Shown piece after piece: positions 44,940-47,111 of a DNA stretch of 47,111 bases. Source of the stretch: CAYYJS01 sp964472315 (GTDB lineage: Bacteria; Verrucomicrobiota; Kiritimatiellia; UBA8416); assembly GCA_964472315.1 (NCBI GenBank), contig CAYYJS010000024.1, positions 1 through 47,111 of the forward strand, given 5' to 3'. Below the pieces are notes generated by a model that searched no databases, was not told the origin of the DNA, and worked only from the letters and a program-made list of their open reading frames with translations. Made by a program: the position numbers and the translations under genes. Position 1 is the stretch's first letter. Each line of letters begins with the position of its first letter.

Positions 44940-46424
44940 TCATTCCGGCGGCTCGAACACCTCAAGCCCCCGCGCCGCCAGCGCCACGGCCTTCTGCATG
45001 CCGCGGGCCTTGTGACAGGTTTCCTCGAATTCCCGCCGCGGATCCGAATCGAACACGATGCCGGCGCCCGCCTGGATCGACACGGCGCCGCCCTCCGCTT
45101 CCAACGTGCGGATCGTGATCGCGAAGTCCATGTTGCCCAGGTAACTGACGTAGCCCACCGCGCCGCCATAGACGCCCCGCGGCTCCGGTTCGAGCTCGTG
45201 GATGATCTCCATGGCGCGGATTTTAGGCGCTCCGCTCAACGTCCCCGCCGGGAACGTGGCCTTGATGACGTCGTAGGCGTCGAACTCGCGACGCAGAATT
45301 CCCTCCACGTGCGAGACCAGATGCATGACGTGACTGTACCGCTCGATGACCATGTAGTCGGTCACCTGCACGCTGCCGAACTCGGCGATGCGTCCGATGT
45401 CGTTGCGCCCCAGGTCCACGAGCATCACATGCTCGGCCCGCTCTTTCTCGTCGGACAGCAGTTCGTCCGCCAGCGCACGGTCTTCCTGCTCGGTCGCCCC
45501 CCGCGGCCGCGTGCCGGCGATGGGGCGAACCTCGACCCGGTTGCCGGTCAGCCGCACCATCACCTCCGGCGAGGATCCCACGAGCGCCTGGTCGCCAATC
45601 TTGAGAAAGAACGTGTAGGGCGACGGGTTGAGCAACCGCAGCGCCCGATACAACTGGACGGGCGGAACCGCGGTTGTCGCCGTGAAGCGCTGGCTCAGCA
45701 CGGTCTGAATGATATCGCCGGCGTAGATATACTCCTTCGCGCGCCGCACCATCGCCAGGAAGGCGTCCGGCGTCATGTTGGAAGCGAACCGGACCTCCGG
45801 GAACGCCTCGGCGGCCGATGCCGCCGGCACCGGCGCCAGCATGTCATGCGCGATCCGGTCGATGCGCGCCGCGGCATCGGCATAGGCGGCCGCGGCCGAT
45901 GCATGCGCGGCCGGCCGCGCGCAGACCACGATCTTGATCGTGTGACGGACGTTGTCGAAGACGATCAACTGATCGGCCTTCAGGAACCGGCTGCGCGGTC
46001 GCACGGGACCCCGCGCCGCCTTCGGCGGCGGCATGCGCTCGAACTCGCACATCCCTTCGTAACCGACAAAACCGACCGCCCCGCCGAAAAACCGCGGCAG
46101 CCCGGGAATCTCGGCCACGCGCTGGTCCCGGTAGACGTGCCGAATGGCCGCCAACCCACCCGTGGGTCCGGCGGCGTGGTCGCACTCGAACAGCAGTTCA
46201 GGATCGACGCCCACAAAGGAGTAGCGGCCCCACGTCTCGCCACCCTCCATGCTTTCGAGCAGAAACGTGTTCGGCCGTGACGCGAAACGCTGCAACACCG
46301 ATACCGGCGTCTCCATGTCGGCGAGCAGCTCGCGGTACACGGGCACCAGGTCATGATCGGAAGCCAGCGCGGCGAATTCTTGGGCCGTCGGATACAACAT
46401 GCGGAGAACCCTCTCGTCATTCAA
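44940..46424 (-). CDS. trpE: anthranilate synthase component I
   Basis: This 494-aa enzyme turns chorismate into anthranilate using TrpG ammonia. The N-domain keeps the LLES motif of tryptophan feedback inhibition (FLLESMEGGETWGRYSF). The chorismate-binding domain has PIAGTRPRG, DLGRNDIGR, GTLSGAPKIRAMEII and QAGAGIVFDSDP. Start: TTG 46424 has GGAGG 5 nt upstream; ATG 46400 (MLYPTAQEF) with GAGAGGG is a fair alternative. First gene of the long minus-strand run. Confidence 0.95.
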   Translation of the reverse strand: MNDERVLRMLYPTAQEFAALASDHDLVPVYRELLADMETPVSVLQRFASRPNTFLLESMEGGETWGRYSFVGVDPELLFECDHAAGPTGGLAAIRHVYRDQRVAEIPGLPRFFGGAVGFVGYEGMCEFERMPPPKAARGPVRPRSRFLKADQLIVFDNVRHTIKIVVCARPAAHASAAAAYADAAARIDRIAHDMLAPVPAASAAEAFPEVRFASNMTPDAFLAMVRRAKEYIYAGDIIQTVLSQRFTATTAVPPVQLYRALRLLNPSPYTFFLKIGDQALVGSSPEVMVRLTGNRVEVRPIAGTRPRGATEQEDRALADELLSDEKERAEHVMLVDLGRNDIGRIAEFGSVQVTDYMVIERYSHVMHLVSHVEGILRREFDAYDVIKATFPAGTLSGAPKIRAMEIIHELEPEPRGVYGGAVGYVSYLGNMDFAITIRTLEAEGGAVSIQAGAGIVFDSDPRREFEETCHKARGMQKAVALAARGLEVFEPPE

Positions 46425-46509
46425 AGCAACCTCCGCACGATAGCCGAATCCCCCGCGAATTCAAGCGCGCTGAAATGCCACTCGCCACGCATCCGCGATC
46501 GCATGCCGC

Positions 46510-46600
46510 GACAGGGAACCGGCGACGAGAGCGGACCACGACTGGGAATCCCTACTCGTCCACCGTTCTCGTCGCCTGTCTGCGTGCGGCACGCACAGGC
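46510..46600. repeat. long imperfect palindrome with a second overlapping hairpin
   Basis: GGCGACGAGAGCGG (46521-46534) can pair with CCGTTCTCGTCGCC (46563-46576) over 14 bp with one G-U, closing a 28-nt loop; flanking GACA/TGTC could extend it. The right arm can instead join GCCTG-TC-TGCGTG-CGG-CACGCA-CAGGC (46574-46600). The two stems share bases 46574-46576 and so compete, as in an attenuator or other two-state element. Confidence 0.55.
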
Positions 46601-46693
46601 AGGCCGCTATCGTCCACCGATTCCCTCCCCGTTCGTAGTTCACGCTTCAGCGTGTCCGGGGACATCGGGCACGTAGCGCCACGCTGTACTGCA

Positions 46694-46724
46694 TTGCATT
46701 ATGAACGCTCGATGAGCGTATAAC
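46694..46724 (+). promoter_or_regulatory. possible hsdR promoter with dyad in a 19-bp spacer
   Basis: TTGCAT (46694-46699) and TATAAC (46719-46724) are 19 bp apart, and the inverted repeat ACGCTC-GAT-GAGCGT lies almost wholly in the spacer. A long spacer with a central dyad is the layout of MerR-family promoters. No MerR-like gene is in the window, so this is tentative. Confidence 0.3.
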
Positions 46725-46804
46725 GCGGCGATGGGGAGAAGCGACGCGGACCGGACTGATACCCACCGGCAACTGCCTTTTCAAAACTGCCAATCTGCGC
46801 CACC

Positions 46805-47111
46805 ATGCCAACGTTCTCTGACATGACGTACCCGCAAGGCCCGCGGTCCAAGCCGCTCGTTGTTCGCGAGCAAGACATCGAGGCCGCCTTCATCGAAAAA
46901 CTGCTCAGCCTCAAGTACACTCATCGCCCCGACATCCGCGACCGCGCCGCCCTCGAACGCAACTTCCGCCAAAAGTTCGAGACCCTCAACCGCGTCCGCC
47001 TCACCGACGGCGAGTTCCAGCGCCTCCTCGACGAGCTCATCACTTCCGACGTCTTTACCGCCGCCCGCGTCCTGCGCGAGAAGAACGACTTCACCCGCGA
47101 CGACGGCACCC
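46805..47111 (+). CDS. hsdR: type I restriction enzyme R subunit, N-terminus (truncated by window)
   Basis: From ATG 46805 the frame is open to the window end (102 complete codons). The protein starts MPTFSDMTYPQGPR and continues with EAAFIEKLLSLKYTHRPDI, LERNFRQKFETLNRVRLTD and VLREKNDFTRDDGT. This is the N-terminal region of HsdR, which leads into the nuclease domain of the ATP-driven type I restriction complex. The nuclease and helicase motifs lie beyond the window. hsdM and hsdS would be expected nearby outside it. It is divergent from trpE and marks the start of an accessory defence locus. Confidence 0.85.
   Translation, partial: MPTFSDMTYPQGPRSKPLVVREQDIEAAFIEKLLSLKYTHRPDIRDRAALERNFRQKFETLNRVRLTDGEFQRLLDELITSDVFTAARVLREKNDFTRDDGT

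Larger units (their letters stand above)
46425..46804. other. 380-bp divergent intergenic region, hairpin-rich
   Basis: The gap between trpE and hsdR has no convincing gene. It holds a long imperfect palindrome (46510-46580), a bulged hairpin (46574-46600), a small CACGC/GCGTG hairpin (46641-46654) and the inverted repeat ACGCTC-GAT-GAGCGT (46705-46719). Promoters for both flanking genes must lie here. Confidence 0.7.

Noticed and set aside
46510..46600. Integron attC-like recombination site
   Set aside because: The palindrome lacks the RYYYAAC/GTTRRRY core sites and no integrase is present.

Overview
The window is a high-GC chromosomal segment from a Gram-negative-type bacterium. Several traits point to the PVC group (Verrucomicrobiota/Kiritimatiellota/Lentisphaerota/Planctomycetota): a Na+-NQR cluster with nqrA missing from the locus (chlamydiae also keep nqrA apart), a XylR-type regulator with a LacI-like sensor and an AraC-type DNA-binding domain, an archaeal-type prolyl-tRNA synthetase, and a secreted NHL/YD-repeat giant protein. 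This placement is an inference from gene content and is not proved by a marker gene.

Layout. 0.2-5.7 kb (minus): an accessory module with a secreted NHL-RHS/YD-repeat protein, interrupted by one frameshift, followed by a small secreted YD protein. 5.85-10.4 kb (plus): a promoter and nqrBCDEF, then a conserved 156-aa protein of unknown function. 10.5-12.5 kb (minus): gmd and fcl for GDP-L-fucose, divergent from a XylR-like regulator (12.6-13.7 kb), with repeated TTGCGTAT sites between them. 13.7-18.85 kb (plus): a promoter and a tight operon nikR - methylenetetrahydrofolate reductase with a Cys-rich C-terminal domain - hypC - hypD - hypX. This operon joins nickel sensing, folate one-carbon chemistry and [NiFe]-hydrogenase cofactor assembly. 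19.2-26 kb (minus): an extremely GC-rich, translationally coupled three-gene surface-polysaccharide operon (membrane-anchored glycosidase-like/PA14 protein, processive GT2, multispanning membrane protein).

26-28.8 kb (plus): mtnA and a COG2509-type flavoprotein. 28.7-46.4 kb is one long minus-strand run. In transcription order it holds trpE-trpG-trpD-trpC, a stand-alone IMP cyclohydrolase domain (half of PurH), queD, a PHP phosphoesterase, a fatty-acid-modification cluster (DUF2177, FAD oxidoreductase, DUF1365, cyclopropane-fatty-acid synthase-like, DUF2878, chalcone-isomerase-like, SDR), a Nif3-like protein, a subtilisin-like protease, a dihydroorotate-dehydrogenase-like protein, proS and a GT2 glycosyltransferase. 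Many junctions are 4-nt stop/start overlaps. At the right edge, divergent from trpE after a hairpin-rich 380-bp spacer, is the N-terminus of a type I restriction enzyme HsdR subunit, cut by the window end.

No tRNA, rRNA, CRISPR array, insertion sequence or prophage was recognised. The least-described units are the NikR/MTHFR/HypCDX operon and the NHL-RHS plus mini-YD pair.
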